Source of the DNA: Gordonia alkaliphila
GTDB lineage: Bacteria; Actinomycetota; Actinomycetes; Mycobacteriales; Mycobacteriaceae
Direction: 5' to 3'
Length of the DNA stretch: 64,000 nucleotides
NCBI RefSeq assembly: GCF_023017165.1
Contig: NZ_JALKBW010000001.1
Span: forward strand, 1 to 64,000
The notes beneath the pieces were generated by a model. That model saw nothing but the letters and a program-made list of their open reading frames with translations. It did no database searches and had not been told where the DNA came from. A program made the translations under genes and the position numbers. Shown in pieces: positions 43,522 to 52,724 of the stretch (the stretch's first letter is position 1; each line of letters opens with the position of its first letter).

Positions 43522-44497
43522 CCCCGCCCGAAGGTCTTCTCGACGATGTTCAGCATCTCGATGGCCTCGTGGAAGTCGCCGCGCTGCACCCAGTACGGCA
43601 GGTCGTAGGCCTGGTTCGCGGCGAAGGCCGGGAGCTGCGCGAAGATCGGTTTGCCGCGTAGATCAGCCACTGTCGGGGCGCCTTCGGTGAAGGGGATGAC
43701 GAACAGGGTGTCCATGGTCAACACCTGGCCCACCTGCTCGGTGGACAGTGCGTACATGTCGCCGCCGGGCGTGTACGGCTCGAAACGTCCGCTGGCGAAC
43801 AATGGGGCGGGTCGGAAGCCGAGCGCCGCGAACTCCTTCGGAAGCCCCCGATCCTCGATCAGCACGTACACCGAGCCGTCGGCGGTCAACGTCAGGAAAG
43901 CACTTCCCCGGGCGGCACGCTGATGCCATCGCGGACCGCCACGACGCGCGCGTCGTACTCGGCGATCGCATCCCGGTACACCTGAGGCTCGTCGAAGACG
44001 TCGACGGCGAGGAACTCGAACTGCTGCTGCCACTGCGTCAGATCGCCGCTGACCACCACCGTGGGAGCGATCGCCGAGAGCTCTCCGTAGGCCTCGGTGG
44101 CGTGCCGCAGCGGAAAGCCCAGGCCTCCGGCGATGATCAGATCCGGCTCCTGAGCCAGGATGGCCTCGGTGTCGAAGCCGTCGACGTCCCACGGCAGCCA
44201 CTGCGTGCCCTGGGTGCGAGCGGCCTCGGCCCACGCCGGCGCGAACACACCGGGTGCGGCCGTGTACTCGGGAGTCATCGCGACTACCGGCACGTCCATG
44301 TCGTACAGGTAGCCGGCGAGGGCATAGTTCAGCAGCACCACCCGCTGGGGATCGCTCGGCACCTGCACCTCGCCCTGATCGGTCTGGACCGTCACCGCCC
44401 CGCCCTCGGCGGCTTCCGAGGACGAACAGGCGACGATCCCCGTCGCCAAGGCTGCCACGGACAGCAACGCCAGGATTCTTCGTGCCCACATCGGCAT
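43518..44497 (-). pseudogene. Iron-siderophore substrate-binding lipoprotein, frameshifted
   Basis: The front part (ATG 44497 to about 43892) encodes a lipoprotein signal (IVAC, Cys24) and the first lobe of a class III periplasmic binding protein ('PQRVVLLNYALAGYLYDMDV', 'EAILAQEPDLIIAGG'). The frame ends at TGA 43892, but the second lobe continues at once in another frame ('AFLTLTADGSVYVLIEDRG' to 'NIVEKTFGRG'). One extra G in the GGGG run near 43905 would join them as PPG-GSAFLTL. It is either a recent mutation, a sequencing error or, less likely, programmed slippage. Its stop overlaps the next gene (GTGA), as in an intact operon. Confidence 0.82.
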
Positions 44498-44564
44498 CTC
44501 TTGCCTCACTTCGACTCTCGGGCTTGCACAGCCTCCAGGAGGCACCACGGCACCTCCGCATTAA

Positions 44565-44583
44565 TTAGGTAAGACTAAGCTTA
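44565..44583. promoter_or_regulatory. IdeR/DtxR-type iron box
   Basis: TTAGGTAAGACTAAGCTTA matches 15 of 19 positions of the IdeR/DtxR consensus TTAGGTTAGGCTAACCTAA. It sits between the divergent siderophore operon and the AraC-type gene, 67 bases before the first start of the operon. Iron-dependent repression of the uptake operon is expected. Confidence 0.82.
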
Positions 44584-44670
44584 GAACCGTCGCGAGGCGG
44601 GGCGGTTCCCAACCGGACACGACCGCGCGCCCAACCGGACGAATCCACCTAGCACATGAGGAGCGAGCCG

Positions 44671-45393
44671 ATGGAGGCTGCACAGCGCCCTTCGACGGCG
44701 GTCGAGCCGCCCCACGCCATTCGCGTCCTCGGCCACTCCGAGCACACCCATCGGCTGCCCCACCTGATCTATGTGGCCATCGGCGTCGCCCACCTACGGG
44801 TGAACAGCCGACCGATGACGCTGCGCGCGCGGGAAGCTGTCTGGCTCGCCCCCGGTGTGCCGCACGCCGCCCGCTACGAGCCCGGCAGCCTCGTCCTGGG
44901 ACCGCTGCTGTCACCGAACACCGTGCCGCGCGCGGGGGTGCACCGACTGCCGCCGATGACCGAGTTATCGCAACTGATGACCGCCCTGCTCGGGATCGGG
45001 TCCTGCACCGAGGACCAGATCGCGATGTTCCGCGGCCGCCTCGACACCCTGCTGAACTCGGTGGCCCTCCCCCTGTTCCCGCTCACACCCCCGCGACATC
45101 CGGCCGCCGGTGCGCTCGCCCGCAGCTGCGTCACCACCGAGCAGCCCCTCGTCCAACTGGCCGCGGCGCACGGCCTCAGCGCACGGCAGGCCCAACGCAT
45201 CTTCGTCGCCGAGACCGGCCTGCCCTTCCGCCGCTGGCGGGTGCAGGCCCGGTTGAACATCGCCGCCGAACGACTACGCGGCGGATCGTCGGTGGATGCG
45301 GCAGCCGCCGTCGCCGGGTACGCCACCGCCTCCGGACTACGCAAGGCGCTGCTGCGCGAGGCCGGCCTCGACATCGACGCGCTGCGCGGTTAG
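44671..45393 (+). CDS. AraC-family regulator with cupin-like sensor
   Basis: A 240-residue regulator. The N-terminal part has the cupin pattern 'VAIGVAHLRVNSRPMTLRAR' followed by 'VWLAPGVPHAARYEPGS', and the C-terminal part is an AraC DNA-binding domain with 'LAAAHGLSARQAQRIFVAET' and 'AAAVAGYATASGLRKALLRE'. ATG 44671 with AGGAG upstream is preferred over ATG 44656. It diverges from the siderophore operon and shares the intergenic iron box, so it may be iron-controlled and may act on that operon (inference). Confidence 0.82.
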   Translation: MEAAQRPSTAVEPPHAIRVLGHSEHTHRLPHLIYVAIGVAHLRVNSRPMTLRAREAVWLAPGVPHAARYEPGSLVLGPLLSPNTVPRAGVHRLPPMTELSQLMTALLGIGSCTEDQIAMFRGRLDTLLNSVALPLFPLTPPRHPAAGALARSCVTTEQPLVQLAAAHGLSARQAQRIFVAETGLPFRRWRVQARLNIAAERLRGGSSVDAAAAVAGYATASGLRKALLREAGLDIDALRG

Positions 45394-45400
45394 CACCGAG

Positions 45401-47311
45401 TCAGAGACTATCGACGCCGGCGTCGACGGCCTGCTCCAGCAGGCTGCGCCGGTACGACTCGAGCGCGACGAGGTCGCCGAACAGCGCGTTGTAGCCGTCC
45501 GGGTCGCCGCCCGGAGACATGCGGCGCAGCTTGGACTTGAGGTCGCCGATCTGCGCGCCGACCCACACTTCCTGCGACCGCGCCAGCACGCTGGCGATGT
45601 AACGCGGGAGCTGCCCCTCCTCCACCGGCAGGTCCTCCACGGCCAGTTCGGTGACCAGCGGGGTGAGCGCCGGATTGTCGACGGACTGACTGATCGCGTC
45701 GACCCACGACGCACCGCTCATTCCGCTCGCGGTGCCTCCGATATTCGAGATCGCCTGACGCACCAGGGCATACGCCGGCTCGCTGAAGCACTCCGGCGGG
45801 AGCGAGTCAAACACCGTCCCGGCGAGCGCCGGATACTGGATGGCGGCCTTGAGCGCCTCGCGTTGCGGCCACAGCCGCGGATCGTTCGCCAGCGGGCGCG
45901 CGGTCGGCGGCGGGGAGGCCGCCTCCGGCGCCTCGTAACGGCCGGGCCGTCGTCCCCGGCCGGGTTGCTGTCTCCCCCGGCCGCGGCCGGCTTGCTGTCG
46001 TACGCGGCCGAGCACCTGGGCCACGTCTTCCCAACCGACCCATCCGGCGAGCTGGCGCGCGTACTCGTCACGCAAGGCCACGTCGCGGATCTGCGCGACC
46101 ACCGGCACGGTGTCGCGCAGCGCGGCCACCCGCCCCTCCGCGGTGTCCAGGTCGTGGTTGGCCAGCAACGCCTTGATGGCGAACTCGAACATCGGGATCC
46201 GCTGCGCGATGAGGTCGCGCAGTGCGGCGTCGCCGGAGTTCTGCCGCAGATCGCACGGGTCCATGCCGTCGGGGGCGACGGCCACGAAGGTCTGTCCGGA
46301 CACGGACTGTTCGCCCTCGAACGCCTTGAGCGCGGCGGCCTTGCCCGCCTCGTCGCCGTCGAAGGTGTAGATCACCTCGCCGCGGAAGTACGAGTCGTCC
46401 ATCATGAGGCGCCGGATCAGCGCCAGATGGTCCTCGCCGAACGCCGTGCCACAGGACGCGACGGCGGTCGGCACGCCGGCCATGTGCATCGCCATCACGT
46501 CGGTGTAGCCCTCGACGATCACCACCTGGTGTCCCTTGGCGATGTCGCGCTTGGCCAGGTCCAGCCCGAACAGCACCTGCGACTTCTTGTAGAGCATGGT
46601 CTCGGGCGTATTCATGTACTTGCCGAGATTGTCGTCGTCGAACAGTTTGCGCGCGCCGAAGCCGATCACGTCTCCGGCGAGGTTGCGGATGGGCCAGAGC
46701 AAGCGGCGATGAAACCGGTCGATCGGCCCCTTTCGTCCCTGCTTCGACAGCCCGGCAGCCTCCAACTCGTTGAACGAGAAGCCCTGCGTCAGAAGCACTT
46801 TGGTCATCGTGTCCCAACCGGCCGGCGCATAGCCGCAGCCGAACGTCTCGGCGGCGGCCTGGTCGAAGCCCCGGTCGGTGAGGAAGTCCCGGGCGGTCTG
46901 GGCGTCCGGGGTCCGCAGCTGTTCGGCGTAGTACCGCTGCGCGGCCGCGTTGGCCGCCACCAGGCGCGCACGCGTGCCCCGATCACGCACGATCGCGGTG
47001 CCGCCGCCCTCGTAGTTGATGCGGTAGCCGATCCGGTCGGCCAGCTGCTCCACCGCCTCGACGAAGCTGATGTGCTCCTGCTTCTGCAGAAACGAGTAGA
47101 CGTCGCCGCCCTCGCCGCAGCCGAAGCAGTGATAGTGCCCGTGGTTGGGTCGCACATGGAACGACGGCGTCTTCTCGTCGTGGAAGGGACACAGGCCCTT
47201 CATGCTGTCGGCGCCGGCCCGCCGCAACGCGACGTAATCTCCGACGATGTCCTCGATGCGCGTCTGCTCACGGATAGCCGTGATGTCGCGATCGGGGATT
47301 CTGCCTGCCAC
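45401..47311 (-). CDS. dnaG: DNA primase
   Basis: A 636-residue primase that makes RNA primers at the replication fork. The N-terminal zinc-binding domain has Cys41, His44, Cys62 and Cys65 (CPFH...CFGC). The TOPRIM catalytic core has 'VIVEGYTDVMAM' near residue 262 and 'TFDGDEAGKAA' near residue 313. An Arg/Gly-rich linker (about 440-470) leads to the C-terminal helicase-interacting domain. GTG 47311 is preceded by TAGACT, six bases away, so a leaderless mRNA is likely. The 3' end is seven bases from the araC stop. Confidence 0.95.
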   Translation of the reverse strand: MAGRIPDRDITAIREQTRIEDIVGDYVALRRAGADSMKGLCPFHDEKTPSFHVRPNHGHYHCFGCGEGGDVYSFLQKQEHISFVEAVEQLADRIGYRINYEGGGTAIVRDRGTRARLVAANAAAQRYYAEQLRTPDAQTARDFLTDRGFDQAAAETFGCGYAPAGWDTMTKVLLTQGFSFNELEAAGLSKQGRKGPIDRFHRRLLWPIRNLAGDVIGFGARKLFDDDNLGKYMNTPETMLYKKSQVLFGLDLAKRDIAKGHQVVIVEGYTDVMAMHMAGVPTAVASCGTAFGEDHLALIRRLMMDDSYFRGEVIYTFDGDEAGKAAALKAFEGEQSVSGQTFVAVAPDGMDPCDLRQNSGDAALRDLIAQRIPMFEFAIKALLANHDLDTAEGRVAALRDTVPVVAQIRDVALRDEYARQLAGWVGWEDVAQVLGRVRQQAGRGRGRQQPGRGRRPGRYEAPEAASPPPTARPLANDPRLWPQREALKAAIQYPALAGTVFDSLPPECFSEPAYALVRQAISNIGGTASGMSGASWVDAISQSVDNPALTPLVTELAVEDLPVEEGQLPRYIASVLARSQEVWVGAQIGDLKSKLRRMSPGGDPDGYNALFGDLVALESYRRSLLEQAVDAGVDSL

Positions 47312-47317
47312 CGGGCC

Positions 47318-47323
47318 AGTCTA
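47318..47323 (-). promoter_or_regulatory. Candidate -10 for leaderless dnaG
   Basis: On the minus strand TAGACT (TANNNT) ends six bases before the GTG start, and no Shine-Dalgarno site is present. Confidence 0.45.
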
Positions 47324-47484
47324 GCCAGCATTCCGACCGGGGCTCCGCCACCTGACGGTTCCGCGACGTCCGGCCCGCTCAGCGCGGCGGACCGTTCTTG
47401 TCACACCCCCGCCCTATCGTGAACCACGTATCGAACAGATGATCGATACCCGGCCCGTTCCGCCGGTTCGACGAAGGAGTGACC

Positions 47485-47961
47485 ATGTGTGAACACGATC
47501 CGCGCTGCCAGGGCACCGACGACCTCGTGGGCCAGGCGCTCGCCCAGATCATGGCCGGCCGCTGGGCCGTCACCGGCGTCTACAGCGACGAGACCGGCCC
47601 GCCGCTGGCCTACACCACCGGAATGGTGGAACACGGCCGCCCCGAGCTTCTGATCTACGGCCTGGAACCCGAGCAGGCCCTCCCGATCGTCAACCGGGTC
47701 GCCGAGCTGGTTGTGGCCGACGCCGACGTATTGGCGCAGCCCTACCTCGACCGGGTCCTCCGACCGCCCTACCGGCTGGCACTCCTGCCCGCGGTCCACA
47801 CCGACGAGCTCACCGTGACCCGCCTGTTGTACGGCCCCGATGTCAGTGCGGTGCAACTGATCTGGCCGGATGTCGACGGGCGCTACCCGTGGGACCACGG
47901 CTACGGCTACGCGTCGTACATACAACCGCTCACCGGAGTCCCACGGCCGCTGGCCGGCTGA
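47485..47961 (+). CDS. DUF4262-like protein
   Basis: A 158-residue cytosolic protein. It shows 'AYTTGMVEHGRPELLIYGLE' and 'QLIWPDVDGRYPWDHGY', the pattern of DUF4262 proteins, whose function is unknown. AAGGAG lies five bases before ATG 47485. An in-frame GTG at 47479 is less likely. Confidence 0.75.
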   Translation: MCEHDPRCQGTDDLVGQALAQIMAGRWAVTGVYSDETGPPLAYTTGMVEHGRPELLIYGLEPEQALPIVNRVAELVVADADVLAQPYLDRVLRPPYRLALLPAVHTDELTVTRLLYGPDVSAVQLIWPDVDGRYPWDHGYGYASYIQPLTGVPRPLAG

Positions 47962-47984
47962 CGCCGTCGTCGGCGGCCAACCAC

Positions 47985-47990
47985 TAATCT
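47985..47990 (+). promoter_or_regulatory. Candidate -10 for the leaderless SNF2 helicase gene
   Basis: TAATCT ends seven bases before ATG 47998 and no ribosome site is visible. Confidence 0.45.
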
Positions 47991-47997
47991 GGCGACG

Positions 47998-50900
47998 ATG
48001 GTTACCCGAAGTTGGTCCGCGGTCCAGGCAGAGCAGGCGTTGAGCCACCTGCCGATCCCCGACGTGCTCCGGGGCCGCGGCTACGCCAAGCAGGATCGGA
48101 TCAGCGCGATCGAGTGGACGTCACCCACCGTGCTGCGCGGCATCTGCCGGGGGTCCGGCGCGAACCGCTACCAGAGCACGGTCACGCTGCACACGGCGCA
48201 GGGGCAGATCGTCGACGTGTTCGGCGTCTGCTCCTGCCCGGTGGCCGCCGACTGCAAACACTGCGCCGCGCTGATCCTGGCCGCCGTCGACACGGACGAA
48301 TCCTCCTCGCCGTGGCGCGCCCTGCTCCGGGAAGTGAGCGCCGAACCCGCCGAACCGACCCCGCGACGGGCGGTGGCGCTGCAGTTCCATGTCTCGGTGG
48401 CCGACGCGCTCGGTCTGCAGGTGGCCCTGCGCCCGGTGGTCCAGCAGCCCGACGGCACGTGGACGCCGCACCTGCCGTGGGCCATCGTCCTCGACGGCAA
48501 CGGGGACGGCTACGACGACGCCGACTTCCGCGCGCTCGCCGCCATCGCGTCCGCGTTCTTCTCCCCCGGCAGCCGCCGCACCCGCGGCGTCACCCGACTC
48601 CCGGCCGCCGTCGCGCTCGGGACTGCCCCGGCGGCCCTGTGGACAGCGCTGCGCGGCGCCGTCGAGAGCGGGCTGCCGGTGGTGGTGACGGGCCTGGCCG
48701 ACGACGTGGTGCTGACCGACGAGTTCGCCGTCGCCTACCGCGTCCAGCCGCACAGCGACGGTGCCGCGCTCACCGCGTCGCTCACCCTGGCCGGCGACCA
48801 CCTCGACGGTTTCCCGTCCGCCGTCGTGGGCCTCCCGAAGAACGGGGCGGCACTGCTGCGCGACCACACCCTGTACGTCGGCGCCCTCCCACAGCTCACC
48901 ACGGGCGAAGCCGAACTGCTCTCCGGCGGCGTGCTGGAGATCCCCACCGCCGATTTCGCCGAGTTCAGTGCCGCCCTCCCCGAGCTGACCGCCCGTCGCA
49001 GCGTCGAGGTGCCCGAGCGCGGCCTGCTGCCGCCGGAGGTGTCGGCACCGTTCCCGCTGCTGCTCATCGAGGTGGAGGAGTCCGGTTCCCGCGTCCGATG
49101 GCGGACCGGCTATCTGGTCGACGGCTATCGCCGCGACTTCGACCCGTCGATCCCCGAACGCACGGTCGGCCTGCGCGACGTGGACGCGGAAGCACAGATG
49201 TGGCAGCGAGCCCGCCCCGACCTGGAGCTGTTCTGCGGCAGCCTCGGCCGCTGGAACGATGCGCTGACCGCGCGCACCCGCGGTCGCCTCCGTGCCGAGC
49301 GGGTGACCCCCGATCAGGCCGCGCTCGGGGACCTGCTGATTCCGATGGGTCTGAATCTCGCCGACACCGCGGTGCTGTGCGCCGAGACCGTCGCCCGGAT
49401 CACCGCTCCCGGCCTGATTGAGGTCGAGATCACCGGTGCGACAAGGGACTTCCGTCCGGCCGACACGGTGGAGATGGGCTTCCGAGCCTCCGGCGCCTTC
49501 GAGTGGCTCGACTTGTCGATCGATGTGCTGATCGACGGTGAGCCCGTGCCGCTGGCGACGGTGATCGATGCCCTGGCCCGCGACGACGACACGCTCGTCC
49601 TCACCGACGGCGCCTACTTCCGGCTGGACACGCCGGAACTGCTGCGCCTCAAGGAACTGCTCGACGAGGCCCGCGCGATGGGCGACCTCCAGGGCGCCCG
49701 CATCGCCACCGGTCACCCCAACGCGACGCTGTGGGACGAGCTGCTCAGCCTGGGCAGCCTCGACACCCGCCTGGAGGAGTGGCGCCAGCAGCTCCGCCGA
49801 CTGACCAACGCCCGGCCGCCGGAGCCGGTCCCGGTGCCCGACGGCCTGGACGCCGAGCTGCGCGGCTACCAGCGCGACGGTCTCGACTGGCTGAGCTTCC
49901 TGTGGGACAACGGGATCGGCGGGATCCTCGCCGACGACATGGGTCTGGGCAAGACGGTGCAGACCCTCGCCCTCATGACCCGCGCGGTCGCCGAGAATCC
50001 GCAGGCACGTTTCCTCGTCGTCGCCCCGACCAGCGTGATCGGCAACTGGGCCGCCGAGACCACCCGCTTCGCGCCCGGCCTGCGCGTGGCGACGGTGACC
50101 GCGACGCAGAAGCGGGCCGGCCGACCGTTGGCCGAGCAGATCGGCGACGCGAACGTGGTGATCACGTCGTACACCCTGCTGCGCATCGACAGCGACGCCT
50201 TCACCGAGATCGCTTGGGACGGAGCGGTTTTCGACGAGGCGCAGTTCATCAAGAACCACAACTCCAAGACCCATCAGGCCGCCCGTAAGCTCTCGCCGCC
50301 GTTCAAGCTCGCCATCACCGGCACCCCGATGGAGAACAACGTGATGGAGCTGTGGTCACTGGTCTCGGTGGTGATGCCGGGCCTGTACGCGAGCCCGCAG
50401 AAGTTCCGGGAGCACTTCGCCGGTCCGATCGAATCAGGCACCGCACCCGATCGGCTCGATGTCCTCCGGCGACGTCTGAAGCCGATCATGTTGCGCCGCA
50501 CCAAAGATCAGGTCGCCGCCGACCTGCCACCCAAGCAGGATTCGGTGCTGACCCTGCAGTTGAGCCCGAAGCACCGCAAGCTCTACGACCTCGTCCTCAA
50601 CCGGGAGCGCCAGCGCATCCTCGGACTCCTGGAGAACTGGCAGGACAACCGCGTCCAGATCCTGCAGGCGCTCACCCGGATGCGGCAGTTGAGCCTGCAC
50701 CCCGGGCTGGTGAACGAGGAGTTCCGCACCGTGTCCGCCAGCAAGATCGACTACCTGGCCGAGCACCTGCCGATCCTGCTCGACGAGGGCCACAGCGCCC
50801 TGGTCTTCAGCAGTTTCACCGGCTTCCTGCAACTGATCGCTCAGGCGCTGACCGACGTCGGGATCACATTCAGCTACCTCGACGGCTCCATGTCGGCCCG

Positions 50901-51255
50901 CAAGCGACAGGCCGAGATCGACAAGTTCACCGGCGGCGAGACCAAGGTCTTTCTGATCAGCCTCAAGGCCGGCGGCTTCGGCCTCAACCTCACCGCGGCG
51001 GACTACTGCTTCGTCGCCGACCCGTGGTGGAACCCGGCCGCCGAAGCCCAGGCCGTAGACCGCGCCCACCGCATCGGGCAGGAACGCCCGGTCACGGTGT
51101 ATCGCCTCGTCTCGGCCGAGACCATCGAGGAACGGGTGATCGAACTGCAAGACCGCAAGCGCGCCCTGTTCGACGCCCTCATCGACGACGGCGAGCAGTT
51201 CAGCGGCAAACTGTCCGCCGACGACGTGCGCCGACTGATCGCCGACGACGAGTAA
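47998..51255 (+). CDS. SNF2/HepA-family DNA translocase with SWIM zinc finger
   Basis: A 1085-residue helicase-like ATPase. An N-terminal SWIM finger (CxC...CxH in 'GVCSCPVAADCKHCAALI', residues about 78-95) is followed by a long middle region (about 100-610) and a SNF2 motor. Motif I is 'LADDMGLGKTVQTL' (about 643), motif II DEAQ (about 745), and motif VI 'QAVDRAHRIGQ' (about 1020). Such proteins remodel protein-DNA or RNA polymerase complexes, and the SWIM domain likely binds nucleic acid. It is close in length to actinobacterial HelZ-type proteins. No defence genes flank it, so a housekeeping role is favoured. Confidence 0.9.
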   Translation: MVTRSWSAVQAEQALSHLPIPDVLRGRGYAKQDRISAIEWTSPTVLRGICRGSGANRYQSTVTLHTAQGQIVDVFGVCSCPVAADCKHCAALILAAVDTDESSSPWRALLREVSAEPAEPTPRRAVALQFHVSVADALGLQVALRPVVQQPDGTWTPHLPWAIVLDGNGDGYDDADFRALAAIASAFFSPGSRRTRGVTRLPAAVALGTAPAALWTALRGAVESGLPVVVTGLADDVVLTDEFAVAYRVQPHSDGAALTASLTLAGDHLDGFPSAVVGLPKNGAALLRDHTLYVGALPQLTTGEAELLSGGVLEIPTADFAEFSAALPELTARRSVEVPERGLLPPEVSAPFPLLLIEVEESGSRVRWRTGYLVDGYRRDFDPSIPERTVGLRDVDAEAQMWQRARPDLELFCGSLGRWNDALTARTRGRLRAERVTPDQAALGDLLIPMGLNLADTAVLCAETVARITAPGLIEVEITGATRDFRPADTVEMGFRASGAFEWLDLSIDVLIDGEPVPLATVIDALARDDDTLVLTDGAYFRLDTPELLRLKELLDEARAMGDLQGARIATGHPNATLWDELLSLGSLDTRLEEWRQQLRRLTNARPPEPVPVPDGLDAELRGYQRDGLDWLSFLWDNGIGGILADDMGLGKTVQTLALMTRAVAENPQARFLVVAPTSVIGNWAAETTRFAPGLRVATVTATQKRAGRPLAEQIGDANVVITSYTLLRIDSDAFTEIAWDGAVFDEAQFIKNHNSKTHQAARKLSPPFKLAITGTPMENNVMELWSLVSVVMPGLYASPQKFREHFAGPIESGTAPDRLDVLRRRLKPIMLRRTKDQVAADLPPKQDSVLTLQLSPKHRKLYDLVLNRERQRILGLLENWQDNRVQILQALTRMRQLSLHPGLVNEEFRTVSASKIDYLAEHLPILLDEGHSALVFSSFTGFLQLIAQALTDVGITFSYLDGSMSARKRQAEIDKFTGGETKVFLISLKAGGFGLNLTAADYCFVADPWWNPAAEAQAVDRAHRIGQERPVTVYRLVSAETIEERVIELQDRKRALFDALIDDGEQFSGKLSADDVRRLIADDE

Positions 51256-51315
51256 CCGACGGTCCCGGCGAAAAAGAACTCGCGCTTGGGGCGCACCACC
51301 CGGCACCATTTGACG

Positions 51316-52647
51316 GTGACCACTCCGACCACCCGGCTGCCCCGCGTGCTGCAGCCGTTCGCGCTGCGCCAGTATCGCTGGCTGGTGGCGGGTCTGGCAC
51401 TCGCGCTGTTCGGCGACGGCGTATGGCTGATCGCCCTCATCTGGCAGGTGATCGCCCTCGGCGGCGGTCCGGGCGCGGTCTCGCTGGCCTCCGGGATCGC
51501 TGCGGTCGGCATGGTGGCGTCCACGCTGCTCGGCGGCGTGCTCGCCGACCGGGCCTCCCAGCGCAGCATCATCATCGGGCTGGAGACGGTCAAACTCCTG
51601 GCGTTCGCGTCGGTGGGGATCGCCGCGCTGCTCCACCTCCTGACCCTGCCGCACCTCGTCGTCGCCGCCCTGCTCGTCGGCATCACCACCGGGATGTACT
51701 ACCCCGCGTACTCCGCGCTGCTGCCGCGCGTCGTCGACGCCGCACAACTGCTGGCGGCCAACGGCGTCGAGGGCTTCCTGCGGCCGGTCCTGCTGCAGGC
51801 CGCCGGACCGTTGATCGCCGGGGTGATCGTCGGCGCCGCCTCCCCGGGCACCGCGATCCTCGTGGGCGCCCTCGCCTGCGTGCTCGCCGCCGCGTGCTAC
51901 GTCGCGATGGGACCGATCGTCGACGACGTCACCGACTCGGACGCCGTTGCACAGTCCGAACACCCGGCACCCCACCCGATCGCCTCGATCGTCGCCGACC
52001 TCGGCGAGGGATTCGCGTACATGTGGCGCACGCCGTGGCTGTGGGCGTCGCTCTTCTACTTCTCGTTCCTGCTGCTGATGGTGATGGGGCCGCTGGAAGT
52101 CCTGGTCCCGTTCGCATTGCGCGAGCGCGTCGCGGGCGGCGCCGCCGACCACGCGATGGTCCTCGCGGCCTTCGGCGCCGGGGCCGCGCTCGGCGCGTTC
52201 GTCCTCGCATCGCGGCCGATGCCTCGGCGCTACCTCTCGTTGATCTTCGGCTTGTGGGCCGTGGCCGCGCTGCCGCTGGTGGTCATGGGCGTCACGCACA
52301 GCACCTTCTGGTTCGTGGTCGCCGGCTTCGGCCTGGGCCTCCTGCTCGACGGTCCGATGGTGCTGTGGGGCACGCTGCTGCAGCGGCGCGTTCCCACGCC
52401 TCTCCTAGGCCGGATCTCCGGACTCGACTTCTTCGTCTCCGCCGCCCTGATGCCGGTGTCGATGGCCGTCGTCGCCCCGATCAGCGGAGTCCTCGGCGTC
52501 ACCGCCACCTTCGTCCTGGCCGGTCTCCTCCCGGTTCCGGCCGCGGTCCTGTTCTACGTGTGGGCCCGCCTGTGGCGCGACGAGATCGACCACCCGTTGC
52601 AGATCTCCGAGCTCGACGTTCCGCTGCCGCCGTCGACCCCGCGATGA
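51316..52647 (+). CDS. MFS transporter, enterobactin-exporter-like type
   Basis: A 443-residue twelve-helix transporter. It begins 'LQPFALRQYRWLVAGLALAL' with 'FGDGVWLIAL', typical of the EntS/MFS_3 group, which export siderophores or drugs. A motif-A-like 'GGVLADRASQRS' follows helix 2. The central loop is short and acidic. GTG 51316 is chosen; TTG 51286 and TTG 51310 are alternatives and none has a strong ribosome site. Export is inferred from the family; the substrate is unknown. Confidence 0.82.
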   Translation: MTTPTTRLPRVLQPFALRQYRWLVAGLALALFGDGVWLIALIWQVIALGGGPGAVSLASGIAAVGMVASTLLGGVLADRASQRSIIIGLETVKLLAFASVGIAALLHLLTLPHLVVAALLVGITTGMYYPAYSALLPRVVDAAQLLAANGVEGFLRPVLLQAAGPLIAGVIVGAASPGTAILVGALACVLAAACYVAMGPIVDDVTDSDAVAQSEHPAPHPIASIVADLGEGFAYMWRTPWLWASLFYFSFLLLMVMGPLEVLVPFALRERVAGGAADHAMVLAAFGAGAALGAFVLASRPMPRRYLSLIFGLWAVAALPLVVMGVTHSTFWFVVAGFGLGLLLDGPMVLWGTLLQRRVPTPLLGRISGLDFFVSAALMPVSMAVVAPISGVLGVTATFVLAGLLPVPAAVLFYVWARLWRDEIDHPLQISELDVPLPPSTPR

Positions 52648-52724
52648 GCGCACTATGACCTTGGTCTCTGGCCGGACTCGAGAAGCGTTGGGTAGCGTTC
52701 GAGGAAAGTTCACCAGGGGGCGGA

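Noticed and set aside
47998-51255. SNF2 helicase as part of a defence island
   Set aside because: No nuclease, methylase or other defence partner adjoins it; SWIM-SNF2 proteins are common core genes in actinobacteria.
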